The position numbers were made by a program, and so were the translations under genes. A stretch of DNA of 64,000 nucleotides from Laterigemmans sp052161645 (lineage in GTDB: Bacteria; Planctomycetota; Planctomycetia; Pirellulales; Pirellulaceae), in the NCBI GenBank assembly GCA_052161645.1, contig CP197414.1; one strand, written 5' to 3'. Below, piece after piece: positions 54,087 to 61,983 of the stretch. Below the pieces are notes generated by a model, which saw only the letters and a list, made by a program, of their open reading frames with translations, ran no database searches and was not told the DNA's origin. Position 1 is the first letter of the stretch. Each line of letters starts with the position of its first letter.

Positions 54087-54610
54087 ACTGCGTAGCCAGG
54101 AGTCGATTCTTGGACTGCCGGCGGGATCGGAGGCAGGAAGCGAGACAGCGGTGCTGGGCGACTGGCCGTGTTCCGATCAGCACTATTGCGACCATGTGGC
54201 TGTCGCGACTTGGCGGGCTGACTCGGTTGGCTGATCTTGTCTGTCGTGCTATGCGTGGTTCGCATTTGGTAAATCCGAGCTGGTTCCGTTCCTGCTTCGC
54301 TGGTCTCAAGCAGACTTTGCAGAGCTGCTGCTTCGTGTTGATCTAAATTAATCTCCAAACGCTGACCAGTTTCAGCGGCCTGAGTTGCAGTAGCTTGAAG
54401 TTCTGCGGTACCCTCGGCAACCGCCTGGTCTGCTGCCTGGGGTTTTCCCTCGCGAACGGGATGGGGGTCGATCTCGCTGCGAAGAATGCGAACGTGGCGA
54501 GGCGCATCGATGCCAATGCGAATCGACCCGTTGTTGATCCTCAAGATCGTGATCGTGATGTCGTCACCCAAGCTGACTTGTTCGTTGGTTTTGCGGGTCA
54601 ACACAAGCAT
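54083..54610 (-). CDS. csrA: CsrA with a long C-terminal extension
   Basis: From ATG 54610, preceded by AAGGAG at 6-7 bases, a strong RBS. The first 50 residues are a normal CsrA: MLVLTRKTNEQVSLGDDITI, TILRINNGSIRIGIDAP and RHVRILRSEI, including the N-terminal strand and the RHVxxxR RNA-binding region. The protein then continues for about 120 residues rich in Ala, Gln, Ser and Pro, with no recognisable domain, for 175 in all, against 60-75 in typical CsrA. CsrA dimers repress translation by binding GGA-containing leaders. The tail is probably disordered; its role is unknown. Confidence 0.9.
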   Translation of the reverse strand: MLVLTRKTNEQVSLGDDITITILRINNGSIRIGIDAPRHVRILRSEIDPHPVREGKPQAADQAVAEGTAELQATATQAAETGQRLEINLDQHEAAALQSLLETSEAGTEPARIYQMRTTHSTTDKISQPSQPAKSRQPHGRNSADRNTASRPAPLSRFLPPIPPAVQESTPGYAV

Positions 54611-55025
54611 GGCAATCTCCTTACGCCGTATGGACAAATGATCAAAACTGTTAACTCTGAACGTGTCTCTGCAACCTTCCTGGCATCGCGGATTAGCCGG
54701 GGTGCCAGCTAACTCGCTGCTTGTGTGTCAAAGCAGCTGCTGTGCCAAAACCATTTTTGGCCCCGCGGTATTGATCGTAAACCCTTTGTAAAGAACAACT
54801 TATAAATCTAGCCGCTAGTTTCACCTCAGGCCGTTTGCAAGTTGGCTTCGTAGCATTTGCAAGTTCTTTGTAAGGGCTGCCGGTCTTTCGGCGGGGTCGG
54901 TATCGCCTGTCAACTGTGAACAAATATATGCATCGATGAACTATTGTCAAGCGTTTATCTGTGCAAGCATTGAAAAATATACCAGGTGTACTTAGGTGCA
55001 TATCCGCTTTTAGGAGGTCTTCCCC
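54611..55025. promoter_or_regulatory. Intergenic region upstream of csrA, A/T-rich, with direct repeats
   Basis: 415 bp between divergent genes. TTTGCAAGTT occurs at 54835-54844 and 54857-54866, 22 bp apart (two helical turns). An A/T-rich block (54910-54985) precedes the next gene. AGGAGGT (55012-55018) is the RBS of the plus-strand gene. No small RNA could be recognised. Confidence 0.45.
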
Positions 55026-55862
55026 TTGGCTACGCTCGATCCGGCGGAATACGTCGAACAGGCCCACTTCTTTAAAACCCTCAGCGATCGGCTCAGCGAG
55101 CAGATGCCGCTGCAAGACCTGTTGGCCGCCCTCAAGTTGGAGTTGCTGGTCAGTACGCAGTTGCCGATGGCGGTCGATTTTTTGCTAACTGAATTGAAGC
55201 ACAGCGGCCTGATGTCGGCTGCCATGCAGCGTCTGAGCCATTACTTTACGCCTTACCAAAGTTACTTGATCGGCGAGGCGGAGGCGGAACGCGGCCAGTT
55301 CGACATGCGGGTGGCGGTCAAGATTTTGCAAGCCGACGCGGAGTATCGTGCGGCTGGGATTGCCCAACCAGGCTTGTTCCTGTTTCAGTTCGAGTCGATT
55401 TCCCGCAACCGCCTGCGTTACAATCAAGGCTTACTGGCGATCAGCCAAGATCCGTTGTTCGATGCCGCTTGGGCTGCGTTTATTCTTGAAGTTCGCAATC
55501 AGATAGGGTTGGTCGATTTGGCCGATTTGATCTTCATGCGTTCCGAGGACTATCGCCGTCGCCGCAGCCAAGGCGGGCTCGACAATAGCCAGCAACCGGC
55601 CGTCTTGTTTGGCGATAAAGAGGGGCGGATTGCTTTTGCCAACCGTCGCAAGGATCTCAATTTCTTGTTCTCGGCCATGCAGCGGCACTTGAACTATCCC
55701 ACCGTGCCGCGGCCGTTGCCGCCCGATCGCGACAAGGAACTGGTGCCGCTGCTGCTGCGTCGCGTCGAGCGGCTGGAGAGTCGTTTGAAATTAATCGAAG
55801 AGGAGAATCGGCAGGGAATTGATTTGACGAAATTCTACGGGCAACCGCCAACGAACCCTTAG
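55026..55862 (+). CDS. Conserved hypothetical protein, helical
   Basis: A 278-residue protein from TTG 55026, fixed by a near-perfect AGGAGGT 7 bases upstream. It is mainly alpha-helical: PAEYVEQAHFFKTLSDRLSE, LQDLLAALKLELLVSTQLPM, AMQRLSHYFTPYQSYLIGEA, then a C-terminal coiled segment (LVPLLLRRVERLESRLKLIE). No signal peptide or catalytic motif is seen. It appears to be a cytoplasmic planctomycete protein of unknown function. It is convergent with cdsA (39 bp between stops). Confidence 0.6.
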   Translation: MATLDPAEYVEQAHFFKTLSDRLSEQMPLQDLLAALKLELLVSTQLPMAVDFLLTELKHSGLMSAAMQRLSHYFTPYQSYLIGEAEAERGQFDMRVAVKILQADAEYRAAGIAQPGLFLFQFESISRNRLRYNQGLLAISQDPLFDAAWAAFILEVRNQIGLVDLADLIFMRSEDYRRRRSQGGLDNSQQPAVLFGDKEGRIAFANRRKDLNFLFSAMQRHLNYPTVPRPLPPDRDKELVPLLLRRVERLESRLKLIEEENRQGIDLTKFYGQPPTNP

Positions 55863-55901
55863 GATCTACGCGAATCCGCGTGAACCGCCGGTGCTCACCG
55901 C

Positions 55902-56963
55902 TCAGCTTTGCGAAAAATAGAAACGCGTCAAATGGTAGAAGACAGGGGCGGCAAAACAGACGTTGTCGATGCGATCGAGCAGGCCGGCGTGGCCTTGCAC
56001 GAGCGTGCCTGTGTCGGTCACGCCACGGTCGCGTTTAATCGCACTCAAGCTCATTCCACCGGCGAAGGCCATGATCGCCACCACCATCGACATCACTCCT
56101 GATTCCCACCAAGAGAACGGCGTCGCCCAAGACAGAGCCATACCGCACAGGCCGGTGGTAATCATCGAACCCATGACTCCTTCCCAAGTCCGGCTGGCGT
56201 TGATTTCCGGCGCGATTACATTGCGGCCGGCCAAACGACTCCAGGCCTCTTGTAAGACGTCGGCGATCTGGGCGATGAGGACAAAGAACAGCAGCAGTGT
56301 GACGTTGCTGCCTTTCCAAGCTTGGCCATCACTGCCGCGGAGGCTAAGGTCGAGCATGGCCGGCGCGTAACTGAGCGAGTACACGCAAATCAGCAGGCCC
56401 GCTTGGATCTTGGCGCTGCGTTCTAAAAAGCGTTTGGAATCTCCCGAGATAGCAATCCGCGCCGGTATGAACAGGCTGGCGTAAACCGGGATCATAATGC
56501 TGTAAAAACCATAGAAATCGATCTGCCGCCCTTGGGTCAACCAAGCCGGCGCGCTATTGCCCAGGCCGATCAAGATGTATTGTAAAGGTGTGAATATAAA
56601 AAACACCCAAAAGAGCGTGCGATGATCGCCCCGCCGCGTTGGTGTCATGGTGATGAATTCACGCAGCGCCCAAAAGGAAATCAATCCAAATAGGATCACA
56701 ACACCCAAGCGATGCAGTAGAAACCCGATCGCCAAGATGGCGAACATCATCCACCAAACTCGCAGACGATGATTAAAGCGGCGCAGCACGGCCGGTTCAA
56801 TCGAAAGCTGTTCCCGCCGACGCAAGATTTGGCCGACCAAGGTGGCCGCGCCCAATGATAAGAAAATCACCAGCAGCAAAATGTAAGTTTGCGGCGTTAG
56901 CGTGGTGGCCGAAATTTGAGCCAAGGGCTGCCAAGCAGCCAACAAGGGCAATGCGATATCCAT
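55902..56963 (-). CDS. cdsA: Phosphatidate cytidylyltransferase
   Basis: A 353-residue integral membrane enzyme that makes CDP-diacylglycerol from phosphatidate and CTP. About eight membrane helices are visible (YILLLVIFLSLGAATLVGQI, WWMMFAILAIGFLLHRLGVV, TLLLFFVLIAQIADVL, and others). The CTP-transferase signature is the C-terminal SAIKRDRGVTDTGTLVQGHA followed by GLLDRIDNVCFAAPVFYH; the preceding APEINASRTWEGVMGS is also family-typical. It is longer at the N-terminus than E. coli CdsA. The gene begins 5 bp after plsC, in the operon typA-plsC-cdsA. Confidence 0.93.
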   Translation of the reverse strand: MDIALPLLAAWQPLAQISATTLTPQTYILLLVIFLSLGAATLVGQILRRREQLSIEPAVLRRFNHRLRVWWMMFAILAIGFLLHRLGVVILFGLISFWALREFITMTPTRRGDHRTLFWVFFIFTPLQYILIGLGNSAPAWLTQGRQIDFYGFYSIMIPVYASLFIPARIAISGDSKRFLERSAKIQAGLLICVYSLSYAPAMLDLSLRGSDGQAWKGSNVTLLLFFVLIAQIADVLQEAWSRLAGRNVIAPEINASRTWEGVMGSMITTGLCGMALSWATPFSWWESGVMSMVVAIMAFAGGMSLSAIKRDRGVTDTGTLVQGHAGLLDRIDNVCFAAPVFYHLTRFYFSQS

Positions 56964-56968
56964 GCTCT

Positions 56969-57607
56969 TTACTCCTCGTCGCCCTTGAGTGCTCGCACCG
57001 CGTTTCTAGCTCGGTCTAGAAATTCGGTCTTAGGCTCGCCAGCTTCCAAAAAGATTGGCGCGCCGATCGAGATACAACTGAGCAACGGAACTGGTAGAAA
57101 CTCGCCCCTGGGCAGCACGCGGTTGACGTTGTCAATGTAGACCGGGACCAGTTCCAGGTCGGGGCGTTTTTTGCCAAGATAATATAATCCACTTTTAAAT
57201 TGCCCCATCTCTTCGCCGCTGGTTCGGCCCCCTTCGGGAAACACGATCAGCGAGTAGACATCACCAATTTCCCGAATCATCAAATCGACCGGACTGTGGT
57301 GGACTTTGATTTCTTTGCGGTCGATCAGCAGAGCGTTGAATGCTTTGGCCAACTTGGGTTTGAATTTACCGGTCGACCAATAATCGGCAGCCGCCACGGG
57401 GCGGGTGATCGCCCGCAGGTGACGCGGCAAGGCGGACCAGAGCACCACCGCATCGAGGTGGCTGGTATGATTGGCAAAATAAACACGTTGGCAGGTATCG
57501 GGCTGGCAATCTACCCAGCGGACCGTGAATCCGCTGAGCAGTCTGGCTAACACCACGATCGTATGCCCGGTGATCTTCATCGGGTCGAAGACGTCGCTTA
57601 GTTTCAT
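56969..57607 (-). CDS. 1-acyl-glycerol-3-phosphate acyltransferase (PlsC-like)
   Basis: A 212-residue membrane-associated acyltransferase. It has the acyltransferase block I FANHTSHLDAVVLW (NHxxxxD form NHTSHLD), block III VFPEGGRTSGEEMGQF and a block IV region LELVPVYIDNVNRVLPRGEF. It acylates lysophosphatidate to phosphatidate, the substrate of CdsA just downstream, so gene order follows the pathway. The sequence is consistent with PlsC, but other glycerolipid or ornithine-lipid acyltransferases share these blocks. Confidence 0.8.
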   Translation of the reverse strand: MKLSDVFDPMKITGHTIVVLARLLSGFTVRWVDCQPDTCQRVYFANHTSHLDAVVLWSALPRHLRAITRPVAAADYWSTGKFKPKLAKAFNALLIDRKEIKVHHSPVDLMIREIGDVYSLIVFPEGGRTSGEEMGQFKSGLYYLGKKRPDLELVPVYIDNVNRVLPRGEFLPVPLLSCISIGAPIFLEAGEPKTEFLDRARNAVRALKGDEE

Positions 57608-57634
57608 GTAGTCATTGCCCGTCTCTGGACCGCG

Positions 57635-59452
57635 TTAAGCCAGCGCAGGTTTGCGTCCCACGCGTCGACGATCCGCTTCTCGCAGCAAGCCCTTTCGCAA
57701 GCGAATATTCAGCGGCGTGACCTCGACGAGTTCATCATCCTCGATGAACTCTAGGGCGGCTTCGAGGGAGAGTTCGCGAGGCGGTTTGAGGATCACGTTT
57801 TCGTCGCTGCCGCTGGCTCGCATGTTCGTCAGTTTCTTTTCCCGGCAGGGGTTCACGACCATGTCATTATCGCGGGCATTTTCGCCGACGATCTGGCCTT
57901 CGTAAATTTCTTGCCCAGGATGAACCATCAATTCCGCCCGGTCTTGCAGGCCGAACAATGCGAATGGGACCGCTTTGCCCGCTGCCATTGAAATCAGCAC
58001 ACCGTTAGCGCGGCGGGGGACTTCGCCTTCGACAGGCTGGTAGCCGGCGAAGCGGTGGTGAATGATCGCGGTACCCTTGGTGGCGTTGAGCAGCCGAGTT
58101 CGCAGGCCGATCAAGCCTCTCGCCGGAATGCTGAATCGCAGCAAGCTGTAATCGCCTCGCTGTTGCATTTGATCGAGTTGACCGCGGCGGAGGCCGACCA
58201 ATTCCATCACCGGGCCCATGTTGTCGGTTGGCACTTCGATCGAAAGGGTCTCGTATGGCTCGTGCTTCCGGCCATCGATGTCTTTAAAGATCACGCGTGG
58301 CTTGCCGACGCTCAATTCAAACCCTTCGCGACGCATTGTCTCGATCAAGACCGCCAAGTGCAACACGCCCCGTCCGCGGACCGCGTAAGCCTCCGTGCCC
58401 TCGATCGTCTCGACACGTAACGCCACGTTGCGTTCCAGCTCTTTTTCCAGCCGGCCCTTCAACTGGCGAGTGGTGACGTACTTGCCTTCGCGTCCCACCA
58501 TCGGTGAGGAATTGATGGCAAAGACCATTTCCAACGTCGGCTCGTCGACTCGCAAGCGAGGCAAGGGATGGGATTGGTCGACGTCGCAGATCGTGTCACC
58601 AATTTCAACTTTTTCCAAACCGACGATCGCCACGATATCACCGGCGGAGGCTTCTGCGGTTTCGATCCGTCCCAATTTGTCAAACACAAAGAGGTTGGCG
58701 ATTTTGGCTCGCATCGGCCCGCCACTTTGGTGCAAATCGATGCTTTGCCCGTTGCGAATGGTGCCCGCGGAAATTCGTCCAATGGCAATCCGGCCAACAT
58801 ACTCCGACCAATCCAGCGTGGTGACCAGCATCTGCAAAGGAGCGTCCGCATCCACTTCGGGGCCTGGCAGGCGATCAACGATCAGGTCGAGCAGCGGTCG
58901 CATGTCGGTCCCCGGCTTGGCGGGATCGAGCGTCGCGTAACCTTCTTTGGCCGATGTGAACACGTAAGCCGCGTCATCCAACTGGGATTCGCCCCCCAAG
59001 TCGGCGAGCAGTTCGAGCGCTTCGTCGAGCGCTTCAAGAGGGCGGCCGTCGGGGCGGTCGACCTTGTTCACGATCACAATCGGTCGCACGCCAGCTTCGA
59101 GCGCTTTTTCCAGCACGAAACGGGTCTGCGGCATCGGCCCTTCGGCGGCGTCGACCAACACCAGGCAACCGTCAGCCATGCGGACGACGCGTTCGACTTC
59201 GCCGCCAAAGTCAGCGTGACCGGGGGTATCAATCAAGTTGATTTTGATATCCCGATAATGGATGGCAATGTTCTTGGAGAGAATCGTAATTCCCCGCTCA
59301 CGTTCCAAGTCATTCGAATCGAGGATCCGTTCTCCTTGGAGTTGCGAATCTCGATATTGCCCACTTTGCCGCAGCAAGCAGTCCACCAAAGTGGTTTTGC
59401 CATGGTCAACGTGAGCAATAATAACGACGTTTCGGATTTCGTTGCGACGCAT
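57635..59452 (-). CDS. typA: Ribosome-associated GTPase TypA/BipA
   Basis: A 605-residue translational GTPase starting MRRNEIRNVVIIAHVDHGKT. It carries G1 AHVDHGKT, G2 RERGIT, G3 DTPGHADFG and G4 NKVDRPDGR, and the TypA-specific C-terminal region (KGTAIIHHRFAGYQPVEGEV; EKKLTNMRASGSDENVILKP; LEAALEFIEDDELVEVTPLN, then IRLRKGLL). It binds 30S/70S ribosomes and affects assembly and stress adaptation. Length and motif order are normal. It heads the operon with plsC and cdsA; the gap to plsC is 27 bp. Confidence 0.97.
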   Translation of the reverse strand: MRRNEIRNVVIIAHVDHGKTTLVDCLLRQSGQYRDSQLQGERILDSNDLERERGITILSKNIAIHYRDIKINLIDTPGHADFGGEVERVVRMADGCLVLVDAAEGPMPQTRFVLEKALEAGVRPIVIVNKVDRPDGRPLEALDEALELLADLGGESQLDDAAYVFTSAKEGYATLDPAKPGTDMRPLLDLIVDRLPGPEVDADAPLQMLVTTLDWSEYVGRIAIGRISAGTIRNGQSIDLHQSGGPMRAKIANLFVFDKLGRIETAEASAGDIVAIVGLEKVEIGDTICDVDQSHPLPRLRVDEPTLEMVFAINSSPMVGREGKYVTTRQLKGRLEKELERNVALRVETIEGTEAYAVRGRGVLHLAVLIETMRREGFELSVGKPRVIFKDIDGRKHEPYETLSIEVPTDNMGPVMELVGLRRGQLDQMQQRGDYSLLRFSIPARGLIGLRTRLLNATKGTAIIHHRFAGYQPVEGEVPRRANGVLISMAAGKAVPFALFGLQDRAELMVHPGQEIYEGQIVGENARDNDMVVNPCREKKLTNMRASGSDENVILKPPRELSLEAALEFIEDDELVEVTPLNIRLRKGLLREADRRRVGRKPALA

Positions 59453-59609
59453 GTATCAGGCCGCAAAGAGCTACGAGCGGCCACCCAATCAAGGACTAAA
59501 GTAAGTGAATATGACGGTTCCTATTGTCCTTCGCCGCATCCATTTCACAAAGGGGGCAAACGAACAATTCACCCCTATTAATCGATGAATTCCCCGAGTG
59601 CCATCCCGA

Positions 59610-61169
59610 TTATTCATTCCTCACGCCCGATACGCCGCGAGCCGCCGAGCCGCTTGTCAGGCGGGAAACGACGTAAACAATCGCCCCGACCGGCAACACA
59701 ATCAACGCCAGCAGCAGGCCGCGTGGTTCGGTTTGCCAGCGAAACTGCAAGGCCAGCATGGCGATGACTAGCGAGATCAGCACGAACAGGGCTGGCGTGA
59801 AGGGCCATCCCCACACCTGTTGTCTAATCGCAGCGGGGGTATTTTGCCCGTTAGCTAGTTTCGCCTGTCCGTCGGTCTCAGGCTGATGACGCCACAGCCG
59901 GTGCGGGACCAACAGAATCGAGACGGTGGCGGCTGAGCTGAGCATCAACAGAAAAGCCAAGTAATCGAGTAACGCTTGGAGGTCGGCAAAGACCGTCAAG
60001 GCGACCGCCAAGCCGATCTGCAGCACCGTTGCCGCACGCGGTAATTCTCGCGGCCCAACCGATAAAAAACTTGGCAGCAGACCGTCGCGAGCCATTTGCG
60101 CGTAGACGTGGGGCCCCACTTGGAGCATCGCCGAGACCGAAGTCGCTAGGGAAAGCAGGACAACGACCGTGATCGCCGAAGATAACCAATCGCCTCCTAA
60201 GACCTTCGCGGCGATTTGGAAAACGTTCGGTTGGCCCGTCAGGGCGGCCGGGGGCGAGCCAAACAGAATCACTCCGTTCAGACAAATGTAAAGAATCGTT
60301 ACCACGGCGGTGGCTAGCCACATCGAACGGGCGACGGTGACTCCGTTGCGTGCTGCTCCTGCGACGTAAACAGCCGCGTTGTAGCCCGCGTAGCTGAACG
60401 AAATCCACATTAAACTCGTGGCAAACGCGGCCAAACTGAAACCGCTGATTGCCGCGCCGGTCGCTGCTTCCGTGGTGCCTGCTTCGGTACCAACAACTTC
60501 AGCAGCAATCGTTGCAGCGCCAACAGTTTCAACAGCTTCCGTTGGGCCTTGCTGGGCGATGATCGCCATGCCGTAGATCACGAAGGCCAGCAAGCAGAGG
60601 ACTTTGATGGCCACCAGACCGTTCTGCACGCGAGCCCCAAACGACATTCCGGCCAAATGGCAACCCCCAAAAAATAAAATCAACCCCACAGCGATCCAAC
60701 TGCCGATCAGTGGATTCTCTCCGGTCCAAGCGGTTGGACAATAAGCAGCGAAGGTGACCGCGGAAAAGGCGATCGCTCCGCTGAATCCGGCTGTCAATGA
60801 AATCCAGCCCGCCATAAAGCCGGCAAAGGGGTGAACGGCCCGCGCGAGAAACAAGTATTCTCCGCCCGATGCCGTAATCTGTTTGGCGAGGCCTCCGTAA
60901 CACAACGCGCCGAGCATCGCGAACAGTCCAGCCAACAACCAAACGGCCAGCACTAACCAGCGAGACTGCAGGTCGGCTAACGCGAAGCCACTGCTTGTGT
61001 AGACTCCCGCGCCAATCATGTTGGCCACAACCAAACAAGTCAGCGTGAGCAGACCCAATCCAGGCTGATTGGTCGCTGTTGCCGGGGGAACTGACGCTGA
61101 ATCGCCGTTTACAATGGCTTTTGCGTTGGGTGCGGGTGCGGGTGCGGGTGCGGGGGGGGATGGGTTCAC
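59610..61169 (-). CDS. APC-family amino-acid permease
   Basis: A 519-residue inner-membrane protein with about 12 membrane helices. It has the APC features GLGLLTLTCLVVANMIGAGVYTSS-type helix 1 (GAGVYTSSGF), LGALCYGGLAKQITASGGEY, LARAVHPFAGFMAGWISLTA, and helix 8 (LSLATSVSAMLQVGPHVYAQ). The N-terminus has a PAPAPAPAPN repeat from a 6-bp GCGGGT array (about 61128-61155). It likely exchanges or imports amino acids. It starts inside the bshB1 stop (ATGA overlap), so it is translationally coupled to that gene. Confidence 0.88.
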   Translation of the reverse strand: MNPSPPAPAPAPAPNAKAIVNGDSASVPPATATNQPGLGLLTLTCLVVANMIGAGVYTSSGFALADLQSRWLVLAVWLLAGLFAMLGALCYGGLAKQITASGGEYLFLARAVHPFAGFMAGWISLTAGFSGAIAFSAVTFAAYCPTAWTGENPLIGSWIAVGLILFFGGCHLAGMSFGARVQNGLVAIKVLCLLAFVIYGMAIIAQQGPTEAVETVGAATIAAEVVGTEAGTTEAATGAAISGFSLAAFATSLMWISFSYAGYNAAVYVAGAARNGVTVARSMWLATAVVTILYICLNGVILFGSPPAALTGQPNVFQIAAKVLGGDWLSSAITVVVLLSLATSVSAMLQVGPHVYAQMARDGLLPSFLSVGPRELPRAATVLQIGLAVALTVFADLQALLDYLAFLLMLSSAATVSILLVPHRLWRHQPETDGQAKLANGQNTPAAIRQQVWGWPFTPALFVLISLVIAMLALQFRWQTEPRGLLLALIVLPVGAIVYVVSRLTSGSAARGVSGVRNE

Positions 61170-61963
61170 GATAAGTACTCGCCGCCGGGTAAGATGGTGG
61201 CTACTAAATCGGTAACCGCGATGGGACGGGTCGCCACGAAGACTTCGCCAGCGGCAACCCCGGCAGCTTGTCCCGCCACGACGGCGGCCGCTTTGACTCG
61301 GTCCAGCACATAGGGTTTGTGGCCAAACTGAGTCTCATAGCAAGCGATCGAAGCTAGCTTGGCCTCCAGCGTGGCGCCGATATCGACCGTCAAATGACTT
61401 GGTTGTCCCGGCATGATCTCTGGCTCGAGGGCCAGTCGAAAATAGAGCTGACGGGAGATCGCATGGACGGGCAGCCCCGGAAAGTGCTCGTCCCATTTCG
61501 TCAGCCGGCTGTAAAAGACCGCCGCGTCGGTGATCTGCATCGCTTGCCAGTGGTCGGGCGAAGCTAGCGGGGTGCGATCGCCAAAGCCGAGCACGATCCG
61601 GGGGCGATAGCGGCGAAACTGAGTCGCGAGCGCCACTCGTGCCTCGAAGCAGTCGAACAGCCGCCTGTTGGGGAGATCCAAGATTTTCCGCACCGCGATT
61701 CCCAACGCCTCCGCCGCCCGTTGTGCCTCGGCGAGCCGGACTTCGGGGCCGCTGGAACGGGGTGTCGGTTCGCCGTTGGTCAAATCGATGATGCCAACCC
61801 GGTACCCTTGTTGGCTGAGCCGCGCCAATGTGCCGCCGCAAGCAATCTCGACATCGTCGGGATGAGCTCCCACGGCGATCACATCGAGCCGTTCCGGCAA
61901 CTCGTCAGGCTGGGACTCGTCATGCTGGGACTCGTCAGGCTGGGACTCGTCAGGCTGGGACAT
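61166..61963 (-). CDS. bshB1: PIG-L deacetylase, bacillithiol BshB1-like
   Basis: A 265-residue LmbE/PIG-L N-acetylglucosaminyl deacetylase. The zinc site is visible in VIAVGAHPDDVEIACGGTLA (AHPDD) and SPDHWQAMQITDAAVFY (H). Other BshB1-type motifs are GIIDLTNGEPTPRSSGPEVR, ILDLPNRRLFDCFEARVALA and ACYETQF. BshB1 removes the acetyl from GlcNAc-malate in bacillithiol synthesis; bshA and bshC are not in the window, so the substrate is inferred from family similarity. The N-terminus has four DESQP-type pentapeptides from a 15-bp repeat. Confidence 0.82.
   Translation of the reverse strand: MSQPDESQPDESQHDESQPDELPERLDVIAVGAHPDDVEIACGGTLARLSQQGYRVGIIDLTNGEPTPRSSGPEVRLAEAQRAAEALGIAVRKILDLPNRRLFDCFEARVALATQFRRYRPRIVLGFGDRTPLASPDHWQAMQITDAAVFYSRLTKWDEHFPGLPVHAISRQLYFRLALEPEIMPGQPSHLTVDIGATLEAKLASIACYETQFGHKPYVLDRVKAAAVVAGQAAGVAAGEVFVATRPIAVTDLVATILPGGEYLS
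61903..61962. repeat. 15-bp tandem repeat, 4 units, at the 5' end of bshB1
   Basis: Four units of the type GACTCGTCAGGCTGG (one has ATG in place of AGG; the first is preceded by a near copy). They encode in-frame repeated DESQP just after the start codon on the minus strand. Confidence 0.9.
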
Positions 61964-61983
61964 GGGGCGAACCTCAGGCGAAG

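Noticed and set aside
54781..54896. Imperfect inverted repeat around AAGTTCTTTGTAAGGG in the csrA upstream region
   Set aside because: The arms share only scattered matches; the direct repeat TTTGCAAGTT is the clearer signal.
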